From contig CAVZNH010000057.1 in the NCBI GenBank assembly GCA_963776505.1, positions 1 to 64,000 on the forward strand: a stretch of DNA of 64,000 bases, read 5' to 3'. The translations under genes were made by a program, and so were the position numbers. This document shows, piece after piece, positions 1 through 8,183 of the stretch. This DNA comes from JAMXLO01 sp963776505. Its GTDB lineage: Bacteria; Pseudomonadota; Alphaproteobacteria; Acetobacterales; Acetobacteraceae. Within the stretch, counting starts at the first letter, position 1, and every line of letters starts with the position of its first letter. The notes under the pieces are model-generated. The model saw nothing but the letters and a program-made list of their open reading frames with translations. It was not told where the DNA came from and ran no database searches.

Positions 1-1153
1 ACTCGCGTAGCGGCGGGCCCGCAGCCGGCGCCGGCACGCTCGAGGCGCGCGAGATACTCGAATCCGCTTTCCGCGATCTGCCCGGGGCGATGGACCATCC
101 CGGCCTGCTGCACCTGCACGTGCACCTGATGGAGATGTCGCCGCATCCCGAGGCGGCGCTGGTCACCGGCGACCGGCTGCGCGAGTTGATCCCCGACATG
201 GGCCACCTGGTGCACATGCCCACCCACATCGACATCCAATGCGGCCACTATCGCGACGCGATGCACTGGAACCAGAAGGCGATCATCGCGGACCGCAAGT
301 TCTACGACCGCGCCGGGCCGATGAACTTCTATTCCGGCTACGGATCCATAATTACCACTTCGCCGCCTACGGGGCGATGTTCCTCGGCCAGTATGCGCCC
401 GCGATCGCCGCCGCCGATGAGCTGATCGAGACCATGCCCGAGGCGATGCTGCGCATTCCCTCGCCGCCGATGGCGGATTTCTTCGAGAGCTACGTTTCCA
501 TCCGGCAGCACGTGCTGGTTCGCTTCGGCAAATGGCGCGAGATCATCGCGCAGGATCTGCCGGCGGACCGCGAGCTCTACTGCAACACCGTGGCGATGAT
601 GCACTACGCCAAGGGCGTCGCCCATGCCGCGCTGGGCGACGTGCCGGCGGCGGAGGCCGAACAGGCGCTGTTCCGCGCAGCCGCGAAACGGGTGCCCGAG
701 TCGCGGCAGATCCACAACGTGAAGTGCGTGCAGTTGCTGGCCATCGCCGAGGAGATGCTGGAGGGCGAGATCGCCTATCGCCGCGGCGAGCACGATGCGG
801 CGTTCGCCCGTCTTCGCGCCGCCATCGCGCTGGAGGATGACCTGCCCTACGACGAGCCTTGGGGCTGGATGCAGCCGGTCCGCCACGCGCTCGGTGCGCT
901 GCTGCTGGAGCAGGGCCGCGCAGCGGAGGCCGAGGTGGTGTATCGCGAGGATCTCGGCCTCGGCGGCGCGCTGCCCCGCGCGCAGATCCATCCCGACAAT
1001 CTGTGGGCGCTGCGCGGGCTGCTCGACTGCCTGGAGCGGCGCGGCGAGACCGCGGAGGCCGCGCTGATCCGCCAGCGCGTGGAGTTCGCCGCCGCCCGTG
1101 CCGATGTGCCGGTGTCGGTGTCCTGCTTCTGCGCCCGCGGCAGGGCCGCCTGA
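1..1153 (+). CDS. TPR-repeat protein, 5' end outside window, one frameshift
   Basis: The frame is already open at position 3 and runs to the TGA at 1153, so the start lies before the window. Helical TPR-like repeats are visible, for example around HLHVHLMEMSPHPEAAL and HMPTHIDIQCGHY. The His/Met-rich segment GHLVHMPTHID is typical of a family of uncharacterised proteobacterial TPR proteins. Near position 341 the frame changes: FYSGY continues as RIHNYHFAAYGAMF only after a one-base shift, and this is one of the few sites here that needs a missing base. No catalytic domain is seen; a protein-protein interaction role is inferred from the repeats alone. Confidence 0.6.
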
Positions 1154-1195
1154 GCAGCGGCATTTGCAGAGATGCTACGGGGAGGCTCGTGCGTT

Positions 1196-1914
1196 CTACC
1201 CCGCGGGAGCGATGATGATGCGGCGGTTCTGCCGGCCCTTGTTCTCGATCTTCAACACCGCGATGCGGCCGATCTCGCCGGTGCGCGCGACATGCGTGCC
1301 GCCGCAGGGCTGCAGGTCGACCAGCGCGTCGCCCTCGCCGATGCGCATCAGCCGCAGCCGGCCGGTGCCGCGCGGCGGCGCCACCGACATGGTGCGCACC
1401 AGGTCGGGATTGGTGTCCAGCACCGCCTCGTCCACCCATTCGATCCGCACCGGATGGTCCGCCTCGATCAGCGCGTTCAGCCCGGCCTCGATCTTTTCTT
1501 TCGCCGGCGGGTTGGGCAGGTCGAAATCCAAGCCGCGAGCGGTCCGCGCCGACCGAGCCGCCGGTCACCGCCGCGCCCTTGATCAGGCTGCACAGCAGAT
1601 GCATCGCGGTGTGCATGCGCATCAGCCGGTAGCGGCGGTCCCAGTCGATCTCGCCTTCCACCGTCGCGCCGACCGAGGGCAGCGCTGCACCGGGCGCGGG
1701 AAGATGCAGGATCGTCTCGCCTTCGCCTTTCACGGTGTCGGCGATCGCCGTCTCGCCGCCGTCCCATCGCAGCACGCCGACGTCGCCGGGCTGGCCGCCG
1801 CCGCGCGCGTAGAAGACCGTGCGATCGAGCACGATGCCGTCGGGCCCGCTCGCCAGCACCGTGGCGGTGGCGGACCGCAGGCGCGGGTCGTCGAGGAACA
1901 GTCTTCTCTGTCAT
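1196..1914 (-). CDS. Alanyl-tRNA editing protein AlaX, two +1 frameshifts
   Basis: Stand-alone trans-editing factor that deacylates mischarged tRNA-Ala, related to the editing/SAD region of AlaRS. The N-terminal part carries the metal-binding HTAMHLL motif and the family signature FYARGGGQPGD. The C-terminal part carries the second metal motif QPCGGTHVARTGEIG. The start MTEK and the next segment LFLDDPRLRSATATV are separated by one extra A near 1905; a second extra base near 1530 separates DRSRL from DFDLPNPPAKEKI. Removing both leaves 717 nt, 238 residues, the expected length. The ATG overlaps the stop of the upstream NUDIX gene (ATGA), so the two form one operon. The long run-on frame continuing to 543 is an artefact of the second shift. 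Confidence 0.85.
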
Positions 1915-2519
1915 GCCGCCAGCCACTCCTTCCGCAGCGCGGGCCGCTGCGCGGCGAGCCACAGCAGACCGATCATGGTCACCGAATTGGTCAGGCGCCC
2001 GTTCAGCGCCGCCGCGATCGCGCGCTCCGCGGGCCAGACGCGCACGCGGATGTCCTCGTGCTCGCTCGCCATGCCGGCGTGGCCGGCGATGCCGTCGCCA
2101 TCGGCCCGCGGCGCCTGCACGCGGCCGACAAAGAGTTCGCACAACTCGTCGGCGCCACCCGGCGTCAGCAGGAAGCCGCCGATCCGCCGCATCGGGCCGA
2201 CCTCAAGCCCCATCTCCTCCATCGTCTCGCGCCGCGCCGTCGTCTCTGGTGTCTCGCCATCGTCGCAGAGGCCGGCGGGCAGCTCGACCAGCACCGGATC
2301 GAGGCCGGCGACCAGCGCTGGCAGGCGGAACTGCTCGATCAGCACCACGACGTCTGCCTCCGGATCATATGGCAGCACCGCCGCGGCACGGCCGCGCCGC
2401 CACACCTCCCAGGTCTGCTCGCCGGACATCGTGCCGTCGAAGCGGCGATGGCGGAAACGCACCACGTCGAGCGGGAAGCGCCCGCTCCAGACGCGCTGCT
2501 CGGAGCTGACCTGCGACAT
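1911..2519 (-). CDS. NUDIX hydrolase, ADP-ribose pyrophosphatase-like
   Basis: A 202-residue protein with a complete Nudix box: G, five residues, E, seven residues, then RETMEEMG, all within the stretch that begins GLCDDGE. Family members hydrolyse nucleoside diphosphates linked to another moiety; the size, the FRLPALVAG segment and the ELPAG motif before the box fit ADP-sugar pyrophosphatases. The start at MSQVSS was chosen because the upstream in-frame stretch is low-complexity and unlike the family. It overlaps the AlaX start by 4 bp and probably drives its translation. Cytoplasmic by inference; the exact substrate is not determined by sequence. Confidence 0.85.
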   Translation of the reverse strand: MSQVSSEQRVWSGRFPLDVVRFRHRRFDGTMSGEQTWEVWRRGRAAAVLPYDPEADVVVLIEQFRLPALVAGLDPVLVELPAGLCDDGETPETTARRETMEEMGLEVGPMRRIGGFLLTPGGADELCELFVGRVQAPRADGDGIAGHAGMASEHEDIRVRVWPAERAIAAALNGRLTNSVTMIGLLWLAAQRPALRKEWLAA

Positions 2520-2602
2520 CGGGGTGAGTGGGAAGGCGGGGACAGCTGCGGGGCGCCATGCGGCCAACATAGAGACGAGGCGCCGCAGCGCCACCCCTGG
2601 TG

Positions 2603-3490
2603 TCAGGCAGGCACCGCCGTTGCCACGAGCTGACGCAGGCGGCTCGCTCCGGCCGCACCCTTCAGCGCCTCGCGCCAGCTCGATTCCGCCACACGCTGAT
2701 GGGCGGCGATCGCCTCATCGGCGCCGGTGATCATCGCAACACCCGTGTGGGAGGAGGGATGCGAGTCCGGCCGGAATGGGTTGATCGCCAGGCTGACTCG
2801 GTCGCGAGCGCGCAGGATCTTGAACGCCGAGGTCGGCTCTGCCGCGGTCAGCAGCCCGAACTGGAGCCCCATCGGCTCCGCTTCCATCAGCGCGGCCATG
2901 TTCTCGACCTCGGTCACCGCCACATCGCGGCCGATACGGCGCACCCGGTCGGAGACATTCATACTGGCTGTCACACCGGTCTCCAGCAGCCGCTGCACCG
3001 AAGATAGCGACACCATCGCGATGATCCCGGGCCGCCGCATCGCATACATCCGTTTGCGCGCGGTCAGAATGCCCAGCACCTGCTCAGCCATCGAGCGCAT
3101 CGCCGTGCGTTCCGCGGTCACCTGGTCCGCCGCTTCGTCGAACGCCTCGGCGAGCGCGTTGTCGTAGGCGTCCGAGGTGGTCAGGTAGCAGATTGGCCCG
3201 AAGAGCTGCAGGATCTGGTCGGCCGTCTCCTCGAACTGACGGATGCGCTCGAAGTAGCCGATCGGGCGGTTGTAATACTCGACGCCGATGCCCAGCAGAG
3301 ATAGCGGCGAGATCTTCAGCAGTTCCGCCAGCCGCTTGATCGTGTCGAGCTTGATCACCTCGCCTTTTTCGTAGCGGTAGAGCGCGGCACGGGACACGCC
3401 GAGACGCGCGGCGATCTCCTCGGCGCGCAGCCCCAACTCCAGGCGATACGCCCGCAACTGCTGCCCGATCTCGGTAAAACGCATGGACAT
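2603..3490 (-). CDS. XRE-family transcriptional regulator with large C-terminal domain
   Basis: A 295-residue protein. Residues about 5-60 form a Cro/CI-type helix-turn-helix (QQLRAYRLELGLRAEEIAA, ARLGVSRAALYRYEKGE). The remaining 230 residues are a helical and mixed region of unknown fold, probably a ligand-sensing or dimerisation domain. The start is ATG TCC ATG; either Met could be used. It lies 150 bp downstream of the glxR-hyi pair on the same strand, so it may regulate hydroxypyruvate/glyoxylate metabolism; that is an inference from position only. It ends about 80 bp before the NUDIX gene, also on the same strand. Confidence 0.8.
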   Translation of the reverse strand: MSMRFTEIGQQLRAYRLELGLRAEEIAARLGVSRAALYRYEKGEVIKLDTIKRLAELLKISPLSLLGIGVEYYNRPIGYFERIRQFEETADQILQLFGPICYLTTSDAYDNALAEAFDEAADQVTAERTAMRSMAEQVLGILTARKRMYAMRRPGIIAMVSLSSVQRLLETGVTASMNVSDRVRRIGRDVAVTEVENMAALMEAEPMGLQFGLLTAAEPTSAFKILRARDRVSLAINPFRPDSHPSSHTGVAMITGADEAIAAHQRVAESSWREALKGAAGASRLRQLVATAVPA

Positions 3491-3639
3491 CCGGCCTTCC
3501 CCTTGGCCTAATGCCCGCAATCCGAGCGTGTATCGCTCGAATCCAGAATCGACGCGGGCGAGAAAGCTTAAGACATGCCCGTTCCCGATTTCAACCCCTG
3601 ACTAAATACTGCGACTCGTCGCCGCCCGGTATCAGCGGA

Positions 3640-4527
3640 TCATTTCCGTCCGCGAACAGAAAAGTCGGCCAGGCCCTCGATCGCCAGGATCAGCGCCGAA
3701 TGGTCCAGGTCCGCCCCGCCGTGTGCCGCACAGGACGAAAACATCTGCTGCGCGGTCGCCGTATTGGGCAGGGAGAGGCTGAGCTCCTTCGCCGCCGAGA
3801 GTGCCAGATTGAGGTCCTTCTGGTGCAGCCGGATGCGGAAGCCAGGATTGAAGGTGCCGTTCAGCATACGTTCGGCGTGCACCTCCAGGATGCGCGAAGA
3901 GGCGAAGCCACCCATCAGCGCCTGCCGCACCTTGGCCGGGTCAGCGCCTGCCTTTGCCGCGAAAACAAGAGCTTCCGCGCAAGCCTGGATATTCAGCGCG
4001 ACGATGATCTGGTTGGCCACCTTGCAGGTCTGACCGGCGCCAGTCTCCGCACCGACATGGGTGATGTTCTTGCCCATCACGTCGAACAGCGGCTTGGCGC
4101 GGGCGAATGCCGCCTCGGGTCCGCCCACCATGATGGTCAGCGTGGCCTGCTTGGCGCCCACCTCGCCGCCCGATACCGGCGCATCCAGATAGTCGCAGCC
4201 CAGGGCGTTGATCTTCTTGGCAAAGGCCTTTGTCTCGATCGGGCTGATCGAGGACATGTCGATCAGCAGCTTGCCGCGGGAGAGCCCGGCGGCGGCGCCG
4301 TTCGAGGCGAACAGCACATTCTCCACGTCGGGTGTATCCGGCACCATCAGGATCACCACCTCGGACTTCTCGGCGACCGCCTTGGCGTCCGGCACGACCT
4401 CGGCGACGGCGCGGATGTCGTCAGCCAGCGAGGCACGATCAGGCACGATCAGCGAGTGCTGCGCGTTGTGCAGATTGAGCGCCATGGGGCGGCCCATGAT
4501 GCCGAGGCCGATGAATCCGATCTTCAT
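3640..4527 (-). CDS. glxR: 2-hydroxy-3-oxopropionate (tartronate semialdehyde) reductase
   Basis: NAD(P)H-dependent reduction of tartronate semialdehyde to D-glycerate in the glyoxylate-to-glycerate route. The protein is 295 residues long. It starts MKIGFIGLGIMGRPMA, the Rossmann GxGxxG motif of the beta-hydroxyacid dehydrogenase family. The substrate-binding DAPVSGGEVGA and the catalytic-Lys region TCKVANQIIVALN are both present. The start follows an AGGGAGAC ribosome site. It lies 11 bp downstream of hydroxypyruvate isomerase, the usual partner, which supports glxR over other family members. Glyoxylate carboligase, which normally supplies the substrate, is not in this window. Confidence 0.88.
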   Translation of the reverse strand: MKIGFIGLGIMGRPMALNLHNAQHSLIVPDRASLADDIRAVAEVVPDAKAVAEKSEVVILMVPDTPDVENVLFASNGAAAGLSRGKLLIDMSSISPIETKAFAKKINALGCDYLDAPVSGGEVGAKQATLTIMVGGPEAAFARAKPLFDVMGKNITHVGAETGAGQTCKVANQIIVALNIQACAEALVFAAKAGADPAKVRQALMGGFASSRILEVHAERMLNGTFNPGFRIRLHQKDLNLALSAAKELSLSLPNTATAQQMFSSCAAHGGADLDHSALILAIEGLADFSVRGRK

Positions 4528-4538
4528 GGTGTGTCTCC

Positions 4539-5318
4539 CTAAACTCCGAATTCCTGGCGCCATTTCAGGCCGGCGACGGTATCGCCGGCCGGGCGGTATT
4601 CGCACCCGACCCAGCCGCGATAGCCGAGTTCATCCATCCGCCTGAACACGAAGCGCCAGCCGATCTCCCCGGTTCCCGGCTCGTTGCGCGCCGGGACGTC
4701 GGCGATCTGCATGTGCGCGATCACCGGCATGAACTGTTCCATGCGCTTGGTGATGTCGCCTTCGGTCGTCTGGCAATGATAAACGTCGAATTGCAGGCCG
4801 AGCCGGTCGCGCCCGATGGCCTCGACGACGGCGGCGCCCTGCGCCTCGGTATTCAGAAAGTATCCTGGCATGTCGCGGTGATTGATCGGCTCGATCACCA
4901 GCATCACGCCTGCTTTCGTCGCGTGCTCGGCTGCCCAGGCCAGGTTCGCTGCGTAGACGCTGGCCGCGGTGACCTGCGACACGCCTGCCGGGACGATTCC
5001 CGCCATGCAGTGCACCAGCTTGCAGCCCAGCGCGCCGGCATAGTCGAGGGCCTGCTTCACGCCGTCGTGGAACTGCGACTGGCGACCCGGCAGGCTGGCC
5101 AGGCCGCGCTCGCCCTTTGCCCAGTCGCCCGGCGGCATGTTGAACAGCGCCTGGGTCAGGCCTTCGCCATCCAGCCGCTTGCGTAATTCCGCCATTGGGT
5201 GCTCGTAGGGGAACAGAAACTCCACGCCGTCGAAGCCAGCCTTGCGGGCGGCAGCGAAACGGTCGAGGAACGGCACCTCGTTGAACATCATGGATAGGTT
5301 GGCAGCCAGGCGTGGCAT
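4539..5318 (-). CDS. hyi: Hydroxypyruvate isomerase
   Basis: Interconverts hydroxypyruvate and tartronate semialdehyde, feeding the adjacent reductase. The 259-residue TIM-barrel protein has typical family segments: LSMMFNEVPFLDRF at the N-terminus, FNMPPGDWAKGERG, the metal-ligand Glu in LVIEPINHRDMPGYFL, and QFDVYHCQ. The C-terminal WVGCEYRPAGDT is also characteristic. The start MPRLAANLSMMF was preferred over an upstream in-frame Met because the family begins there and a GGAGGGTCC ribosome site precedes it. First gene of a two-gene operon with glxR. The intergenic gap to the divergent AI-2E-type permease is only about 60 bp, so the promoters must overlap or lie close together. Confidence 0.9.
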   Translation of the reverse strand: MPRLAANLSMMFNEVPFLDRFAAARKAGFDGVEFLFPYEHPMAELRKRLDGEGLTQALFNMPPGDWAKGERGLASLPGRQSQFHDGVKQALDYAGALGCKLVHCMAGIVPAGVSQVTAASVYAANLAWAAEHATKAGVMLVIEPINHRDMPGYFLNTEAQGAAVVEAIGRDRLGLQFDVYHCQTTEGDITKRMEQFMPVIAHMQIADVPARNEPGTGEIGWRFVFRRMDELGYRGWVGCEYRPAGDTVAGLKWRQEFGV

Positions 5319-5379
5319 CGCGGACCCTCCCCGGAAATGCGGCGGGAGGCTACAAGCGGGCGGGGGGATTGACCAGCGC

Positions 5380-6429
5380 ATGACCGCGGAACGCGTGCTG
5401 ATGGCATTGCTGCTCGGCGGGATCGGCGTCGGCTGTGTGCTGGTACTTTATCCGTTCTTCTCGTCGTTGCTGTGGGCCGCGATCCTGGTCTTCACCACGT
5501 GGCCGGTGTGCGATTGGCTGCACCAGCAGATGCGGTTGCGCCGCGGTGCGGCCGCCGGCGTGATGGTGGCACTGACCGCCGTCGTGCTGGTGTTGCCGTT
5601 GGCGCTGGCCGCTCCCGGCGGCGCCAACGACGTCAACCACCTGCGTGGCGTCATCGAGGATGCGCTGCGCGCCGGGCTGCCCGGTTCACCGGAATGGGTG
5701 TTCGAGATCCCCTTGGTCGGTCAGACGCTGGGCGATCTGTGGAACCGCTGGGCGGCCGATATCACCGTCATGGTCGAGGCGCTGCGCCCGTACTTCGGCA
5801 TCGTGCTGGAAGGCGGGTTGAGCCTGCTGCTGGGCCTGGCCAACGGCGTGCTGCTGTTCGTGCTTGCGCTGTTCATCGCGTTCTTCTTTTACCTGTATGG
5901 CGAGCCGATCGCGGCGCGGCTTCGCGTTATCCTGATGCGGATTGCTGGCGCGCGCGCGCAGCGACTGATCGATGTCACTGGCGCCACGGTGCGGGGAGTG
6001 GTGTGCGGCATCCTGCTGACTGCGATCGTCCAAGGCATGCTGACAGCGTTCGGGCTCTGGTTATCGGGCGTGCCGCGGCCAGTGCTGTTGGGTGCTGTAG
6101 CGGGCTTTCTGGCGGTGCTGCCGATCGGTGCGCCGGTCGTGTGGATCCCCGGGGCACTGTGGTTGATGAGCAGTGGCCATCTTGGCTGGGGGATCTTCCT
6201 GGCGGTCTATGGTGTCGTGGCTGTCTCAGGTGCCGATTCCGTGATCCGGCCGTGGTTCATCGCGCGCGGTGCGCAGCTTCCCTTCCTTCTGACGGTACTC
6301 GGCGTGTTGGGCGGCGCGCTCGCATTTGGCCTGCTCGGGATTTTCCTTGGCCCGGTGCTGCTGGGCATTGGCTATACGTTGGTCAACGAATGGGCCGAGA
6401 CAGAGGAAGTGTTGTCGGTCGATCATTGA
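5380..6429 (+). CDS. AI-2E family transporter (PerM/TqsA-like permease)
   Basis: A 349-residue inner-membrane protein with about eight hydrophobic segments, starting with VLMALLLGGIGVGCVLVLYP. The family's long central soluble loop (residues about 75-135) and the C-terminal pair FLAVLPIGAPVVWIPGALW and FGLLGIFLGPVLLGIGY match AI-2E/UPF0118 permeases. Members export varied substrates; only one, TqsA, is known for autoinducer-2, so the substrate here is open. The next small membrane protein follows after 10 bp and is probably co-transcribed. Confidence 0.85.
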   Translation: MTAERVLMALLLGGIGVGCVLVLYPFFSSLLWAAILVFTTWPVCDWLHQQMRLRRGAAAGVMVALTAVVLVLPLALAAPGGANDVNHLRGVIEDALRAGLPGSPEWVFEIPLVGQTLGDLWNRWAADITVMVEALRPYFGIVLEGGLSLLLGLANGVLLFVLALFIAFFFYLYGEPIAARLRVILMRIAGARAQRLIDVTGATVRGVVCGILLTAIVQGMLTAFGLWLSGVPRPVLLGAVAGFLAVLPIGAPVVWIPGALWLMSSGHLGWGIFLAVYGVVAVSGADSVIRPWFIARGAQLPFLLTVLGVLGGALAFGLLGIFLGPVLLGIGYTLVNEWAETEEVLSVDH

Positions 6430-6439
6430 GGGACAGATC

Positions 6440-6619
6440 GTGAGCGAACGAGGACCACAGGAGTCGAACCCGCATCGCGCGCTCGTCGGGCTGGCGGTAA
6501 TCGTGGCAGCGGTCGTCGCTGTACTGTTCATCGTGCATCGGCTCGACCAGGCAGCACAGCTTCAGGACTGTGTTGCCTCAGGTCGAACCAACTGCGCGCC
6601 GATCGAGACGCAAAGGTAG
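6440..6619 (+). CDS. Small single-pass membrane protein, 59 residues
   Basis: A short frame starting at GTG 10 bp after the permease stop. It encodes one clear transmembrane helix (LVGLAVIVAAVVAVLFIV, residues about 15-33) followed by a short soluble tail with two Cys (DCVASGRTNC). Position and spacing suggest an operon with the AI-2E-type permease. A possible accessory subunit, but no family is recognised. Confidence 0.55.
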   Translation: MSERGPQESNPHRALVGLAVIVAAVVAVLFIVHRLDQAAQLQDCVASGRTNCAPIETQR

Positions 6620-6648
6620 CAGCGGATCACCCGGCGGTCAGACGTTCG

Positions 6649-7266
6649 TCACCTGATCGGCGAGAACGACGACGGCATCACGAAGGCATTCTCCTGCTTC
6701 ACGACGACGCCGGGCGGGTTGCGAGCGGGCCACTGACCGGTCGCGGCGGCGGCGGCGCGTACCGACGTGCGCTCGTTGGCGTCCTTGTAGGCCCAGATGT
6801 GCACCCACTTGTTCAGCGCGCCGAACTCCGAATACATGCCGGCGACGAGCGGCGAGAACTTTTGCCGTCCCTCGATCTTCTCCGACCAGCGCTCGATCAG
6901 GCCGGGAATCGAACCGGGTGTCAGCGTGTACTGGCGGATTTCGAACAGCGGTCCGACCTGGCGCGGCTCGAGCGGTGGGGAGAACGGCGCCGGAACGAAC
7001 ACCTCGCTTTGCTGGTTGGTGATGAATTCGCGGATCGGCGGCGGCCAGTTCGCTTCCTTCAACCCGGCTGTACGCACCGCGGCGCGATGCTCGAAGCTCT
7101 CATAGGCCCAGACATGGATGATCTGGTTAAGCGGGCCGACCTCGGTGTGCCAGAATGCTGCCAGTTTCGAGTGCTTCTCCCGGTTCGGCAGCGACTCGCC
7201 GAAGCGCTTCTCCACCTCGGCCAGCGTGCCAGGCTGTAGCGTGTAGGTGCGCATTTCGATGATCAT
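6649..7266 (-). CDS. NIPSNAP-family protein (two dimeric alpha-beta barrel domains)
   Basis: A 205-residue protein made of two similar NIPSNAP domains. The first starts MIIEMRTYTLQPGTLAEVEK and contains LNQIIHVWAYESFEHRA. The second starts FEIRQYTLTPGSIPGLIE and contains LNKWVHIWAYKDANERT. Bacterial members are small ferredoxin-like-fold proteins, often near catabolic genes, with no agreed biochemical function. The ATG at 7266 starts the first domain directly; longer in-frame starts add only low-complexity sequence. Confidence 0.85.
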   Translation of the reverse strand: MIIEMRTYTLQPGTLAEVEKRFGESLPNREKHSKLAAFWHTEVGPLNQIIHVWAYESFEHRAAVRTAGLKEANWPPPIREFITNQQSEVFVPAPFSPPLEPRQVGPLFEIRQYTLTPGSIPGLIERWSEKIEGRQKFSPLVAGMYSEFGALNKWVHIWAYKDANERTSVRAAAAATGQWPARNPPGVVVKQENAFVMPSSFSPIR

Positions 7267-7336
7267 CGTCGTCCTCCCCCTTGCACTGGACGGCACAACC
7301 TTAGGCGATGTGGCTTCCGCTGGAAACCGGTGCCGC

Positions 7337-7825
7337 TTACTTGAGCTGGTCCGCGACCTTGTCGAGGCCGGCCTGGACACACGGCTCGTCCACGCCAGGC
7401 GAGCCCGACACGCCGACGCCACCGATCACATCGCTGCCCACCTTCACGGGCAGGCCACCGGGGATCGCGATGACGCTGGGCAGTGTCACCTGCTGGCGGA
7501 CAACCGGGTTGTTGTCAGCGTAGCGCTTCGCGTACTCGGAGGTCGCCGTGCGAAAGCTCAGTGCGGTGTAGGCCTTGCGGCGCGCGTTCTCCATCGTGTG
7601 GGGGCCGGCGTTGTCGGCGCGCATTGCCACGATGATCTCACCGGCGCGATCGACGACCACGGCCGACACGGCATAGTTCTTGGCGCCGCAGCTTTCGATC
7701 GCCGTCTCGGCGATGGTGCGGGCGATCGTGTAGGAAAGATCGCGGTGGGTCAGAAGCTGCGCCTGAGCTGGGACCGCGAGTGTGGCGGCAGCGAAGCCGA
7801 CAGTTATAGCAAGTGATGACGACAT
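7337..7825 (-). CDS. Exported HbpS/GlcG-family haem-binding-like protein
   Basis: A 162-residue protein with a Sec signal peptide (hydrophobic SLAITVGFAAATLAVPAQA, likely cleavage after AQA) followed by a GlcG/HbpS domain. Typical features are VVVDRAGEIIVAMRADNAGP, ARRKAYTAL, and the glycine-rich GGLPVKVGSDVIGGVGVSG near the end. The two Cys, CGAKNY and EPCVQAG, could form a periplasmic disulfide. Some family members bind haem or corrinoids; others are linked to glycolate or diol metabolism without a defined role. Confidence 0.82.
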   Translation of the reverse strand: MSSSLAITVGFAAATLAVPAQAQLLTHRDLSYTIARTIAETAIESCGAKNYAVSAVVVDRAGEIIVAMRADNAGPHTMENARRKAYTALSFRTATSEYAKRYADNNPVVRQQVTLPSVIAIPGGLPVKVGSDVIGGVGVSGSPGVDEPCVQAGLDKVADQLK

Positions 7826-7842
7826 CGTTGTGCCCTTCTTGT

Positions 7843-8109
7843 TTATCGACTGACGGCCTGCCAGCCTCGTTCTGTCATGCAGGATCGCGCCTTTGTTTCG
7901 TCCACCTGGATCTCGGACCTGTCATCATAGCCCGAGACCGCGACGACCTTGGAGCTCTGCTTGCGGCACTGCGCGAGGTCGCTCTTGTAATCTGCGTCGC
8001 CATAGTTGGGGTGGCTCGCGTTCTTGTACTGCGTTGAGTCACAGCCACCCAATGTGGCGAGCAGCATCGTCGCGGCAAGCGAGGCTCGGGGCAGCCGACG
8101 GCTACGCAT
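7843..8109 (-). CDS. Small putative lipoprotein
   Basis: An 88-residue protein with a lipoprotein signal: basic MRSRRLPR, hydrophobic stretch, then the lipobox LGGC at about residue 23. The mature part is polar and has two further Cys (LAQCRKQ and ARSCMTERGW), a pattern common to small outer-membrane lipoproteins with a glycine-zipper-free, disulfide-bonded domain. The start at 8109 is fixed by the ribosome site GGAGGAAAC five bases upstream. Function unknown. Confidence 0.65.
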   Translation of the reverse strand: MRSRRLPRASLAATMLLATLGGCDSTQYKNASHPNYGDADYKSDLAQCRKQSSKVVAVSGYDDRSEIQVDETKARSCMTERGWQAVSR

Positions 8110-8183
8110 CGTTTCCTCCATGATAGCCTGCAATTTGGTAGTCACGCTGGCATAATGCGCACCTCGCGCCAACATATATCGCC

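Noticed and set aside
543..1859. 438-codon minus-strand frame continuing past AlaX
   Set aside because: The first part is AlaX, but after 1530 the sequence is low-complexity Arg/Ala/Pro and lies opposite the TPR gene. It is the result of a +1 shift.
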